Shown: positions 1-6,598 of the stretch, in pieces
Layout: each line of letters opens with the position of its first letter
How positions within the stretch are numbered: position 1 is the stretch's first letter
From: Omnitrophica WOR_2 bacterium GWA2_47_8
GTDB taxonomy: Bacteria > Omnitrophota > Gorgyraeia > Zapsychrales > GWA2-47-8
Direction: 5' to 3'
Length of the DNA: 13,177 nucleotides
NCBI GenBank assembly: GCA_001805375.1
Contig: MHFY01000149.1
Span: 1 to 13,177 of the forward strand
Position numbers and translations under genes: made by a program
Notes under the pieces: generated by a model
Seen by the model: only the letters and a program-made list of their open reading frames with translations
Told to the model about the DNA's origin: nothing
Databases searched by the model: none

Positions 1-4
1 ACCT

Positions 5-349
5 CTACTTTTTCAAATCTGCTGGTAATTCGTTGATCTTCGCTGCCAGGATAAAATCGTTTTCCGATAACCCTCCTAAAGCGTGGGTGCTTAGATCAAC
101 GCGCAATTTTCGATAGCCTGTCAGATGCAGGTCCGGGTGATGATTTTCGGCTTCGGCAACATCGGCGATCTTTTGCATAAAATTAACCGCCGCCATAAAA
201 TTTTTCATCGCATATTCGCGTGAGATCTGCTTTGCATCGCTGTTTAACTGCCATCCCGGGACCTTCGCGAGCATTTCAACGGCTTTGTTCTTTTTATAAG
301 ATTCCCCAATGCCTTCGCACGGCTGACATTTTTTACTCAACAGATCCAT
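5..349 (-). CDS. Pterin-4a-carbinolamine dehydratase (PCD/DCoH family)
   Basis: A 114-residue protein that matches the whole PCD/DCoH fold. The family dehydrates 4a-hydroxytetrahydropterin during pterin cofactor recycling and acts in the cytoplasm. The signature is clear: ENHHPD with H70 and H71, followed by a Y..L.VDLSTHALGGLSENDF segment containing H89; these three histidines correspond to the family's active site. The N-terminus has a CQPC pair (C8, C11), common in bacterial members. The ATG at 349 is chosen because it lies one base after the TAG stop of the upstream Nfu gene (TAGTATG) and gives the usual family length; an upstream in-frame ATG would overlap Nfu needlessly. No good ribosome binding site precedes it, so translation probably depends on coupling. 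No phenylalanine hydroxylase gene is nearby, so its physiological pterin substrate is open. Confidence 0.93.
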   Translation of the reverse strand: MDLLSKKCQPCEGIGESYKKNKAVEMLAKVPGWQLNSDAKQISREYAMKNFMAAVNFMQKIADVAEAENHHPDLHLTGYRKLRVDLSTHALGGLSENDFILAAKINELPADLKK

Positions 350-350
350 A

Positions 351-902
351 CTAAACCGTTTCGACGACGATGTCCGGTTTGTATTCATCGCGTAAAATAT
401 TTTCAATGGCCTTTAAAGTTCCGGCAGTTGAACTAGGGCAGGAACCGCAAGCGCCTTGGTAATTGACCTTAAGCAGGTTCCCTTCCAGTGTAACGATGTT
501 GAGATCCCCACCGTCCATCTGCAGGGCCGGCCGGATGGTCTGATCCAAGATTTCATTGATCTTGTTAATTTCCGGATTATCCGAAACAGGTTTTTCGATC
601 TTTGCTTCTTCGACCTTAAAATTGGGATCGTGGTCTTTGACCTTCTCAAGGATGATCGGCTGGATCTTTCCCTCCAACTCATCCCATTCTCCGCTGCCGT
701 CCTGCGTGACCGTGATGTAATTATCGAAAAAATAAACCTCATGCACGTGAGGCACGGAAAACAATTCTTTCGCTAAAGCATTGTCCTGGCACTCACTTGC
801 GCTCTTGTAGGTGACTTTTCCATCCGTCTTCACAGGGGTATTTAAGACAAATTTAAGCGCATTTGGATTTGGTGTACTTTGTATTTGGATACGTGTTTCC
901 AT
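351..902 (-). CDS. Nfu-type iron-sulfur cluster carrier protein
   Basis: A 183-residue two-domain protein. Residues 1 to about 90 match the Nfu N-terminal domain (opening QSTPNPNALKF is typical). Residues 110-183 are the NifU C-terminal domain with the cluster-binding CGSC motif (C152, C155) inside GACGSCPSSTAGTLKAIE and the preceding RPALQMDGGD segment. Such proteins receive Fe-S clusters from the assembly scaffold and hand them to client enzymes in the cytoplasm. The ATG at 902 is preceded by AAGGAG at good spacing. The domain order is that of mitochondrial NFU1 rather than E. coli NfuA, whose N-terminal domain is an A-type relative. It is the first gene of a two-gene unit with the PCD gene. 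Client proteins encoded nearby (NadA, MiaB, QueG) are plausible but not shown. Confidence 0.93.
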   Translation of the reverse strand: METRIQIQSTPNPNALKFVLNTPVKTDGKVTYKSASECQDNALAKELFSVPHVHEVYFFDNYITVTQDGSGEWDELEGKIQPIILEKVKDHDPNFKVEEAKIEKPVSDNPEINKINEILDQTIRPALQMDGGDLNIVTLEGNLLKVNYQGACGSCPSSTAGTLKAIENILRDEYKPDIVVETV

Positions 903-906
903 ATTT

Positions 907-928
907 CTCTCCTTAAACCCTGGGTTTT
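907..928 (-). promoter_or_regulatory. Ribosome binding site and adjacent palindrome in the Nfu leader
   Basis: On the minus strand a strong AAGGAG lies about six bases before the Nfu start codon. Directly upstream is a short perfect palindrome, AAACCC-A-GGGTTT (about 916-928). The spacer is too short for a stable RNA hairpin with six pairs, but it could act as a DNA operator or a small hairpin next to the ribosome binding site. A regulatory role is conjecture. Confidence 0.45.
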
Positions 929-948
929 TCAGGTTTTCTACTTAAAGT

Positions 949-976
949 ATACTACCAAAAATGGCATTTTTGTCAA
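949..976 (-). promoter_or_regulatory. Sigma70-type promoter for the Nfu-PCD operon
   Basis: Minus strand: -35 TTGACA (971-976), 16-base spacer, -10 TAGTAT (949-954). An overlapping TATACT would give a 19-base spacer and is less likely. The predicted leader is about 40 bases and contains the palindrome and the ribosome binding site. Confidence 0.7.
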
Positions 977-1007
977 TAATTACTTCAAAAAATAACGTAC
1001 TTATTAT

Positions 1008-2204
1008 TTAAGCTCTAACATGTTGGGAAATAACAAATTCCGCGAATGGAAAGGCGCAGGTAAAAGCTGGGGAAACGGCATTTAAGACATGTACGCTATT
1101 TTTGTCCCCCTCTATCACAAAGTCCTGGACTAAGAGCGATCTTGTTTTATCTAAAAGCTGTGCGCGAATCCCGGGTTTTGTGAACTCGGTAAACCCATCC
1201 GGGTCGATCGTCTTGACCATTTTTTGAGCGAGCGCGACAAAGTAAGTTTTTTGGTATTTCTGTATCTCCTCAATGGCGAGATTTCTAAATCCGAAAGAAT
1301 TGGTTAAAAAGAGTTTTGCCTCGTGGCCCACGGTTGCGAAAAGTTCGGCAATATTAAAATTGTCGAAGCCCGCGTAATTTTCCCGCCAAAAGGCCGGGAT
1401 CGCGGTGGGGCCGATCTTGATGTCGCCGTAAACGGTTTTGGTAAAGTGAACGCCCAAGAACGGATTCTTTAGATTCGGCACGGGATAAATGTTGGTTTTT
1501 ATGTCGGTCTTATTTTTTGTGTATTTCAGATAGATTCCTTTAAAGGGCAGCATAGTGAAATTTTTGCCAAAACCAAAATCGTGCGCCACGGTGTCCGCGT
1601 AAAGCCCGGCGGCGTTGATGATATATCCACCGGCAAAATCTCCCTGTGTTGTCTGTATGGTATTTTCGGAATGCGTCAGGTATTTGGCATTAAAACTGAA
1701 ATCAACGTCTAGATTTTTGAGGTCTTCCTTCAGGGCGTGGCAGATCTGCTTCGGGTCCACACTGGCGGTCTCCGGTGAGTAAAGGGCTTTTTGATAGGTC
1801 CGGACATTCGGTTCGATCTTTTCAGCTTCCGCGTCCGCAATGAGCGACACGCGCGATCCGTTGGCTTTGCCGCGGCGTTCGAGTTCATAAAGTTTCTGCA
1901 GTTCCTCTTCGTTCTGCGCCACGACCAACTTGCCGCATTCGTTGACGGGAAGATTTTTGCGGCGGCAGTATTCCTTCATGGCCCGGTTGCCCTGGACGGT
2001 GAATTTGGCCTTTAAACTGTCCGCAGTGTAATAAAATCCGGCGTGCAGGACGCCGCTGTTGCGGCTGGAGGCGTGAAAGGCGATGTCCTCTTCCTTATCG
2101 AGGATGAGGACCGTGACGCGGGGGAATTTTTCTTTGAGCTTTAGCGCGAGTGAAAGGCCGATGATCCCGGCGCCGATGATGATGTAGTTGTATTGTTTTG
2201 TCAT
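1008..2204 (-). CDS. lhgO: L-2-hydroxyglutarate oxidase/dehydrogenase LhgO family FAD enzyme
   Basis: A 398-residue FAD-dependent oxidoreductase of the DAO superfamily. The N-terminus has the dinucleotide-binding GAGIIG (residues 11-16) after a short beta strand, and then SSRNSGVLHAGFYY (47-60), a strong LhgO/L2HGDH signature. The C-terminus ends in VSPAFTCAFPFAEFV, also usual for the family. LhgO oxidises L-2-hydroxyglutarate to 2-oxoglutarate, passing electrons to the respiratory chain or oxygen. Length is slightly shorter than the E. coli enzyme. The ATG at 2204 follows a predicted leader of only about 15 bases with no ribosome binding site. It stands alone, with its own promoter. Family assignment is firm; the precise 2-hydroxy acid substrate is inferred. 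Confidence 0.88.
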   Translation of the reverse strand: MTKQYNYIIIGAGIIGLSLALKLKEKFPRVTVLILDKEEDIAFHASSRNSGVLHAGFYYTADSLKAKFTVQGNRAMKEYCRRKNLPVNECGKLVVAQNEEELQKLYELERRGKANGSRVSLIADAEAEKIEPNVRTYQKALYSPETASVDPKQICHALKEDLKNLDVDFSFNAKYLTHSENTIQTTQGDFAGGYIINAAGLYADTVAHDFGFGKNFTMLPFKGIYLKYTKNKTDIKTNIYPVPNLKNPFLGVHFTKTVYGDIKIGPTAIPAFWRENYAGFDNFNIAELFATVGHEAKLFLTNSFGFRNLAIEEIQKYQKTYFVALAQKMVKTIDPDGFTEFTKPGIRAQLLDKTRSLLVQDFVIEGDKNSVHVLNAVSPAFTCAFPFAEFVISQHVRA

Positions 2205-2225
2205 TTTATTTAAAGGTTAGATTTT

Positions 2226-2253
2226 ATTGTAAAGGGTGGGCGCAGTTTTGCAA
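2226..2253 (-). promoter_or_regulatory. Sigma70-type promoter for lhgO
   Basis: Minus strand: -35 TTGCAA (2248-2253), 16-base spacer, -10 TACAAT (2226-2231). Predicted start near 2219 gives a leader of about 15 bases with no visible ribosome binding site. The -35 box lies about 21 bases from the cloverleaf repeat at 2275. Confidence 0.55.
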
Positions 2254-2274
2254 GAAATTTAAAAAGCTTAATTA

Positions 2275-2420
2275 ACGAGTCTGAAACATTTCTCGGGAAC
2301 GCTTGAAACGACCCAGCGCGTCGTTTCTTCGCTCGGGACCCGGCCTTTTCTCGTCCCCTGCGGGGACACCGAGCCCGAAAAGGCCTAGGGTCACGTCCCT
2401 GCGAAATATTTCAGACTCGT
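2275..2420 (+). repeat. Cloverleaf-like palindromic repeat, copy 1
   Basis: A 146-base intergenic element whose ends are inverted repeats: 12 consecutive pairs join 2275-2286 (ACGAGTCTGAAA) to 2409-2420, and further pairs follow after one mismatch. Inside are two side arms. Arm A pairs GAAACGAC (2305-2312) with GTCGTTTC (2320-2327). Arm B pairs GACCC (2337-2341) with GGGTC (2388-2392) and GGCCTTTTC (2342-2350) with GAAAAGGCC (2377-2385), and carries a terminal hairpin GTCCCC (2353-2358)/GGGGAC (2362-2367). The inverted symmetry continues weakly outward to AAGCT (2264) and AGCTT (2436). A second copy lies at 6657-6831. No open reading frame or transposase is present. It resembles ERIC-like or MITE-like mobile palindromes in size, but I do not recognise the family. 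Confidence 0.85.
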
Positions 2421-2443
2421 TTTTGTAATTCAGCTTATAAAAT

Positions 2444-2523
2444 AGCGGGTGACGCGAGAAGGGGCATCCCCGTCACCGGAACTTTTGTGAGGATGACGGG
2501 GATAGCGAGCGGCGGGCCCCGCT
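2444..2523. repeat. REP-like palindromic element with two alternative hairpins
   Basis: An 80-base GC-rich imperfect palindrome. The outer stem pairs AGCGGG (2444-2449) with CCCGCT (2518-2523). The inner stem pairs ATCCCCGTCA (2466-2475) with TGACGGGGAT (2494-2503), ten perfect pairs. A competing hairpin pairs GGTGACG (2448-2454) with CGTCACC (2471-2477). The inner and competing stems share bases and cannot form together. It resembles the widespread GTCATCC-containing REP-type palindromes. It lies between the cloverleaf repeat and the CDGSH promoter, so the region 2205-2586 has no gene but is almost filled by two elements and two promoters. Confidence 0.65.
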
Positions 2524-2550
2524 TAAAATTTTCCTTAATATTTTAGATGA

Positions 2551-2579
2551 TTGACTTTCCTGGAGCGCTTCCGTAGAAT
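2551..2579 (+). promoter_or_regulatory. Sigma70-type promoter for the CDGSH gene
   Basis: Plus strand: -35 TTGACT (2551-2556), 17-base spacer, -10 TAGAAT (2574-2579). The expected start is at 2586 or 2587, which coincides with the ATG at 2587, so the mRNA would be leaderless. This argues against using the in-frame TTG at 2551 as a start codon: that triplet is part of the -35 box. Confidence 0.7.
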
Positions 2580-2586
2580 ACTTTTG

Positions 2587-2835
2587 ATGAAAAAAGACAA
2601 ACCCAACTTCATCCGCTACGAGCCGTATGTCATGGAAGTCGCGCCTCGCAATTACGCCTGGTGCTCCTGCGGGCTTTCCGCCAAGCAGCCTTTCTGCGAC
2701 GGCTCGCACGGGGCTGTGGGCATGTCGCCTAAGACCGTCCAGATCACGGAAAAAAAGACCGTGGCCTTCTGCGGTTGCAAAGCCACCGCCACCCCGCCTT
2801 TCTGCGATGGAACACATAAGAAATTTAACAAATGA
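2587..2835 (+). CDS. Dual-CDGSH iron-sulfur domain protein
   Basis: An 82-residue protein with two CDGSH zinc-finger-like motifs, each with the C-x-C...C-x3-H pattern that binds a [2Fe-2S] cluster. Motif 1 is CSCGLSAKQPFCDGSH (C26, C28, C37, H41). Motif 2 is CGCKATATPPFCDGTH (C62, C64, C73, H77). All eight ligands are present. Proteins of this size with tandem motifs are common in bacteria (the mitoNEET-like superfamily); proposed roles are redox sensing or cluster transfer in the cytoplasm, but the role here is not known. The ATG at 2587 is preferred because it gives the usual length and falls at the predicted transcription start; no ribosome binding site is visible. It is the only plus-strand gene and ends in a strong hairpin. 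Confidence 0.92.
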   Translation: MKKDKPNFIRYEPYVMEVAPRNYAWCSCGLSAKQPFCDGSHGAVGMSPKTVQITEKKTVAFCGCKATATPPFCDGTHKKFNK

Positions 2836-2836
2836 A

Positions 2837-2866
2837 AAAGGGATTTGGCTTTCGCCAAATCCCTTT
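2837..2866. terminator. Bidirectional intrinsic terminator between convergent genes
   Basis: A perfect 13-pair stem, AAAGGGATTTGGC (2837-2849) with GCCAAATCCCTTT (2854-2866), closed by the four-base loop TTTC. It starts one base after the CDGSH stop codon. Read on the minus strand the stem is followed by a run of T (complement of 2835-2839), so it should terminate the convergent gene at 2888-3520. Read on the plus strand the downstream T run is short, so termination may be weaker there. Confidence 0.88.
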
Positions 2867-2887
2867 GTGATTAAACTATAAAATTAC

Positions 2888-3520
2888 TTATTGTAAGTAA
2901 TAACCAGAGACACTGCCATCTTCTTCAATGGCAAAAATTTCCTTTTTACCGTCTGAAGTTACATCTTGTTCAAGATAACGAACAGGATCACTTTCCCTTC
3001 CAAGTCTAATTGTACTAAATGAATTAGAATATGTATACGTTTGACCTAACTCTTGACCGTTGACTCCGGACAGAATAGCGATCTTGCTCATTGTGAAAGT
3101 AGTTGCTGCCGTTGGTGTCGTCCTCATATACACATGAGGATCCTTTATCCCATCATGGTTATTGTCATCTGAGACAGAGATCGTATCTACGGTATCCATG
3201 CCATATTGTCGCGATTTCCAAACGGGACGTCCGGTATATCCGTCTAATACGTCAATATCGACATAGGTTGCATTGGTCATATTTAAGATTCCCTGATCAC
3301 TTCCACTCACGATGAAAGGATAGGTGGTATTTCCTAATAATTGTTGAAAAAATGCTAGAGTATGTATCGGTGGAGAATTATGACTTATGGGGTTGCTTTG
3401 CCATACCCTAATAAGCGCAACTTGGGCGAAGGCATAAGAACTGATCAAGGCGACAGTAATGACGACGACAGCTTCCAGCACATTCTTTGACTTTAGTCCT
3501 TTTCTTTTTCCTAACTGCAT
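2888..3520 (-). CDS. Exported protein of unknown function with beta-propeller-like segments
   Basis: A 210-residue protein I cannot assign. The N-terminus has a basic region (GKRKGLKSK) and a hydrophobic stretch of about 18 residues ending in SYAFA, consistent with signal peptidase cleavage after A32. A pilin-like reading (S11 before KNVLE, with glutamate at +5) is possible but less typical. The mature part contains VLDGYTGRPVW (91-101) and ILSGVNGQEL (149-158), which resemble PQQ-type propeller blades. It also has two acidic loops, DDNNHDGIKD (118-127) and DVTSDGKKEI (186-195), that resemble FG-GAP/VCBS calcium-binding loops. The protein is too short for a full propeller. The start at 3520 is firm, with AGGAGG at ideal spacing. 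The gene stands alone, downstream of metW, and converges on the CDGSH gene. An extracellular or periplasmic location is inferred. Confidence 0.75.
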   Translation of the reverse strand: MQLGKRKGLKSKNVLEAVVVITVALISSYAFAQVALIRVWQSNPISHNSPPIHTLAFFQQLLGNTTYPFIVSGSDQGILNMTNATYVDIDVLDGYTGRPVWKSRQYGMDTVDTISVSDDNNHDGIKDPHVYMRTTPTAATTFTMSKIAILSGVNGQELGQTYTYSNSFSTIRLGRESDPVRYLEQDVTSDGKKEIFAIEEDGSVSGYYLQ

Positions 3521-3569
3521 TTGACCCTCCTGTTTTAATGTATTTAATATGTGTTTACATCACAAGGAA

Positions 3570-3597
3570 AGTATATATCCCAGGATGGGTAAAACAA
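3570..3597 (-). promoter_or_regulatory. Possible promoter for the exported protein gene
   Basis: Minus strand: -35 TTGTTT (3592-3597), 16-base spacer, -10 TATACT (3570-3575). The predicted leader is about 43 bases and contains the AGGAGG ribosome binding site. Confidence 0.45.
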
Positions 3598-3629
3598 GGT
3601 GTTTCCGGGGGGGGAAGAAAGCCTTTTCT

Positions 3630-4229
3630 TTAATTCTTTTCTAGTAGGTACAGCCCGGCTTTCGCCAAAAGGTTCGGCCGCCAGCCGACGATGCCGGTTT
3701 CGTTGATGCCGATCTCTTTAAGGATCTTGATGCCGTTCTTCTTGCAGAATTTGCGGAAGTCTTTAAGGCTTAAGAAGCGCAAGTTAGGCGTGTCGTACCA
3801 TTCGTACGGCAGCTGATGTGTCACCGGGACCTTGCCCCGGAAAAAAATTTGGACCCTGGCCCGGACGTGGCAGAAGTTCGGGATGCCAACGATGACTTTT
3901 TTTCCCACCCGGCAGGCCTCCGAAATAACTTTCTGCGGATGCAAAACCTGCTGAAGGCTTTCGTTAAGGATCACATAATCGAACCGTTTGTTACCGTAAT
4001 CCGACAGACCTGAATCAATGTTCGCGTGCGAAACAGTCAACCCCTTGGCCATGCACTGGTAGATCGCTTTTTCGTCTATTTCGATCCCGGTGCCGCGGAT
4101 GCCTTTATAGTTCATCAATGTTTCTAAAAGCATGCCGTCTCCGCAGCCTAGATCCAAGACTTTGGAATTAGGTTCAATAAGGTCGCAGATGACCTTATGA
4201 TCGATACGGCTGGGCGATTCATTTAACAT
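3630..4229 (-). CDS. metW: Methionine biosynthesis protein MetW
   Basis: A 199-residue class I methyltransferase-fold protein. The SAM-binding motif I is VLDLGCGDGMLLETL (residues 24-38), followed by an acidic residue at the end of strand 2 (GTGIEID). The NESLQQVLHP and PNFCHVRARVQIFFRGKVPVT segments are characteristic of MetW. MetW is found next to MetX in many bacteria and is needed for, or enhances, homoserine O-acyltransferase activity. The gene overlaps the end of metX by 11 bases. An AAGGA inside metX lies about eight bases before the ATG, so the two are translationally coupled. Full length for the family. No clear terminator is seen after it. Confidence 0.95.
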   Translation of the reverse strand: MLNESPSRIDHKVICDLIEPNSKVLDLGCGDGMLLETLMNYKGIRGTGIEIDEKAIYQCMAKGLTVSHANIDSGLSDYGNKRFDYVILNESLQQVLHPQKVISEACRVGKKVIVGIPNFCHVRARVQIFFRGKVPVTHQLPYEWYDTPNLRFLSLKDFRKFCKKNGIKILKEIGINETGIVGWRPNLLAKAGLYLLEKN

Positions 4230-5355
4230 AGGAATATTCCTTGGTCATGCGCTGTAAATAACTTTTGATCAATCTGGATAACCCTTCCACTTCCACCAAA
4301 AAGGCGTCATGGCCGTAGCTGGAATTGATCTCAATGTCCGAAACATCCACGTCATTGGCCTTTAAAGCACGGGCCAGTTCTTTGGACTGATATGACGGGT
4401 AAAGCCAGTCTGACGAAAACGAAACGATCAGGAAATTGGCGGTCACGGGTTTTAAGGCGTTGACTAAATTGCCGTCCTCAGTGAGATCAAAATAATCCAG
4501 GGTTTTGGTCAAATAAAGATAGGTGTTGGCGTCAAAACGCTGGACAAAGCTGTCGCCGCGGTATTTAAGATAATTTTCCACCTCAAAATCATGTGAAAAA
4601 TCATACCCGACCTTCTCTTTGCCGATGAGTTTGCGGCCGAATTTTTCATCCATGGATTTCTCGCTCATGTACGTGATGTGGCCGATCATGCGTGACAGGG
4701 CCATCCCGCGGGCCGGGATCGATTTTCCGTAATAATCCCCGTTTTGCCAATCCGGGTCGGACATGATCGCCTGACGGCAGACCTCGTGCAGCGCGATCTG
4801 CTGCGCGGTGTGACGGTAATTGGTGGCGATCAAAATAACGGAAGCTTGATATTCCGGATACATGACCGCCCATTTTAAGGCCTGTAACCCGCCCATGGAG
4901 CCGCCGCAGCAGGATAATAAACGTTTAATTCCTAAATGATCGAGAAGCCTTTTCTGTGCCGAGACCATGTCATCGATCGTGACCATCGGGAAACTTAAGC
5001 CGTACGGTTTACTGGTTTTGGGGTTAATTGACGCCGGGCCGGTACTTCCCTTGCAGGCGCCCAAAACATTGGAACAGATGACAAAATATTTGTTCGTGTC
5101 AAAGGCCTTGCCGGGGCCTACCATATCGTCCCACCAGCCAGGTTTTTTTGCTCCCTCATGAAATCCGGCCACGTGCGCGTCCGCGGTCAAAGAATGGAAG
5201 ATCAAAATGGCATTGGACCGATCGTCATTAAGTTTTCCGTAGGTTTCGTAGGCGATCGTGATGGGGCCAAGCTTGACGCCGTTTTTGAGAGTCATCTCTT
5301 CCGGCGGTTCGGCAAAGGTAAAATATTTTGTCTCAACAATACCGATGCTATTCAT
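4219..5355 (-). CDS. metX: Homoserine O-acyltransferase MetX
   Basis: A 378-residue alpha/beta-hydrolase that acylates L-homoserine in the first committed step of methionine synthesis. The catalytic triad is visible: nucleophile S153 in CCGGSMGGLQALKW, D316 in SSDWLYP, and H349 in YGHDAFLVE. The segment SNVLGACKGSTGP (95-107) is also typical. Members use acetyl-CoA or succinyl-CoA and I cannot decide which from the sequence alone. The ATG at 5355 gives the family length; AAGGA lies about 11 bases upstream, slightly far. A near-consensus promoter precedes it, so it is probably not dependent on read-through from nadA. No sulfhydrylase gene (metY or metB) is in the window. The leader of about 30 bases is too short for a SAM riboswitch. 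Confidence 0.95.
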   Translation of the reverse strand: MNSIGIVETKYFTFAEPPEEMTLKNGVKLGPITIAYETYGKLNDDRSNAILIFHSLTADAHVAGFHEGAKKPGWWDDMVGPGKAFDTNKYFVICSNVLGACKGSTGPASINPKTSKPYGLSFPMVTIDDMVSAQKRLLDHLGIKRLLSCCGGSMGGLQALKWAVMYPEYQASVILIATNYRHTAQQIALHEVCRQAIMSDPDWQNGDYYGKSIPARGMALSRMIGHITYMSEKSMDEKFGRKLIGKEKVGYDFSHDFEVENYLKYRGDSFVQRFDANTYLYLTKTLDYFDLTEDGNLVNALKPVTANFLIVSFSSDWLYPSYQSKELARALKANDVDVSDIEINSSYGHDAFLVEVEGLSRLIKSYLQRMTKEYSYVK

Positions 5356-5391
5356 AAATTTAGAATTCCTTATTAAATTTGATTAAGGGAA

Positions 5392-5420
5392 ATACTAGCA
5401 CAGCACTATATGACTGTCAA
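5392..5420 (-). promoter_or_regulatory. Near-consensus sigma70-type promoter for metX-metW
   Basis: Minus strand: -35 TTGACA (5415-5420), a perfect consensus, 17-base spacer, -10 TAGTAT (5392-5397). The predicted start is near 5385, leaving a leader of about 30 bases. The promoter sits directly after the heptamer inverted array that follows nadA. Confidence 0.8.
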
Positions 5421-5430
5421 TTTAGAAGAG

Positions 5431-5509
5431 GGATAAGGGGTAAGGGTTAAGGGATAAGTAAATACACCCATCCGTGGGTTACTTACCCCTTACCTCTTAT
5501 CCTTTATCG
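5431..5509. repeat. Inverted array of degenerate heptamers (GGNTAAG type) after nadA
   Basis: Four contiguous heptamers of the form GGNTAAG fill 5431-5458. Four contiguous heptamers of the opposite orientation, mostly CTTANCY with a diverged last unit TTTATCG, fill 5482-5509. Between them, ACCCA (5466-5470) and TGGGT (5475-5479) form a short central hairpin with loop TCCG. The whole is a 79-base imperfect palindrome starting 9 bases after the nadA stop. It could act as the nadA transcript terminator or stabiliser, but there is no clean T run on the minus strand. The tandem heptamer build is not typical of a simple terminator. Confidence 0.75.
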
Positions 5510-5518
5510 CTATTAAAA

Positions 5519-6553
5519 TTAATTCTGTTCCGCATAACGGAACATGGCTTGAATGGATTTGAGCGCGCGAAGGCGCATCTGTTCGTCAATGATCACGCGG
5601 TCGCGGTCGGTAGGATCTTTCAAGACCCTGAGGATATCCTGCAGGGTATTGGATTTCATGTAGCGGCACAGCGTGCAGGAGCCAACCAAACGTTTATTAG
5701 GGAATTCCGCCTGCAGGCGAGAAGATAATCCGCATTCGGTCAGCATTAAAAATTGTTTATCCCGGCTTTTTTTCATGTAGTGCAGCATCTGAGCGGTGCT
5801 TCCCACAAAGTCCGATGTCTCGCATACCTCGGGTTTACATTCCGGGTGGCTGACGACTTTGACATCCGGATATTCCAAACGGATATTCTTGATCTGTTCA
5901 GAGGAATATTCTTCATGCACGTAGCAGGTGCCGCTGTAGAACTGGATATCTTTGGTAACCCCGCGTCGGGCCATTTCACGCTTTAAATTCAGGCCCATAA
6001 GTTTATCAGGCAGGAAATATATTTTGTCGTTAGGGATATTTTGAACGATGTCATAGACATTGGCGGATGTGACACAGACATCGCATTCCGCTTTTACCTC
6101 AGCGGTCGTATTGATATAGCAGACAAAGGTGTGCTTAGGAAATTGTTTTTTGAGTTCTCGTACTTGGGCGCCATTGATTGAGTCAGCAAGGGTGCAGCCG
6201 TCCAGTAATCCGGGGATCAAAACCGCTTTTTCAGGGTTTAAGATCTTTGCGGTATCACCCATAAAACGGACCGCGGCAAAAACAATGATATCAGCCTTCG
6301 TCGATAAGGCGTCTTTGGCCAGCTTGTAGGAATCTCCGACAAAGTCCCCTACCCCGTAAATGATCTCCGGGCTGACGTAGGAATGGACCAGGATGACCGC
6401 GTTCTTCTGCTCTTTGAGGTCGTTGATCTCATTGATCAACGGCACGAATTCTTCACACTTTTTATAAGAGTAGGTACAGACCGTCCCCCCGACTTTAATT
6501 TTTCTTAAAGTTTGATAGAGTTCTTCTGCGGTTATGTGTGATTTGGTTAACAT
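5519..6553 (-). CDS. nadA: Quinolinate synthase NadA
   Basis: A 344-residue [4Fe-4S] enzyme that condenses iminoaspartate with dihydroxyacetone phosphate to give quinolinate for NAD synthesis. The three family cluster ligands are identifiable: C120 in DGCTLAD, C239 in HPECKPEVCE, and C296 in GSCTLCRYMKSNTL. The conserved TSANV (162-166) and FLPDKLMG (180-187) segments are present. The usual HNYQ-type motif reads HSYVSPEI (57-64), a variant at the second position. The Cys before RYMK replaces the commoner C-P-Y-M spelling but keeps the ligand. The ATG at 6553 has AGGA eight bases upstream. NadB and NadC are not in the window. The gene has its own promoter and is followed by the heptamer array. 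Confidence 0.95.
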   Translation of the reverse strand: MLTKSHITAEELYQTLRKIKVGGTVCTYSYKKCEEFVPLINEINDLKEQKNAVILVHSYVSPEIIYGVGDFVGDSYKLAKDALSTKADIIVFAAVRFMGDTAKILNPEKAVLIPGLLDGCTLADSINGAQVRELKKQFPKHTFVCYINTTAEVKAECDVCVTSANVYDIVQNIPNDKIYFLPDKLMGLNLKREMARRGVTKDIQFYSGTCYVHEEYSSEQIKNIRLEYPDVKVVSHPECKPEVCETSDFVGSTAQMLHYMKKSRDKQFLMLTECGLSSRLQAEFPNKRLVGSCTLCRYMKSNTLQDILRVLKDPTDRDRVIIDEQMRLRALKSIQAMFRYAEQN

Positions 6554-6598
6554 AAACTATTCCTGCCTTTTTAGTTTCCCCGTGGAAAAAGTGTTTCA

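Noticed and set aside
985..1007. Weak AT-rich hairpin after lhgO (AATAA/TTATT with a T run on the minus strand)
   Set aside because: Only about five A:T pairs, so it is too weak to call as a terminator.
2551..2586. TTG start codon giving a longer CDGSH protein
   Set aside because: The TTG is the first half of a good -35 box, no ribosome binding site precedes it, and the added 12 residues are not typical of the family.
2473..2817. Minus-strand open frame of 114 codons opposite the CDGSH gene
   Set aside because: Antisense to a clearly recognised protein, starts inside it, and runs through the REP-like palindrome; low-complexity Arg/Gly-rich translation.
3607..3614. Run of eight G between metW and the exported protein gene
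   Set aside because: A single homopolymer run outside any gene or clear promoter; it could be a slippage site or a sequencing uncertainty, but nothing supports phase variation.
5356..5391. SAM riboswitch before metX
   Set aside because: The leader predicted from the promoter is only about 30 bases and has no SAM-riboswitch stem pattern; the large palindrome lies upstream of the promoter.
5431..5509. CRISPR array
   Set aside because: Units are seven bases, contiguous and without unique spacers, and half of them are inverted. No cas gene is nearby.
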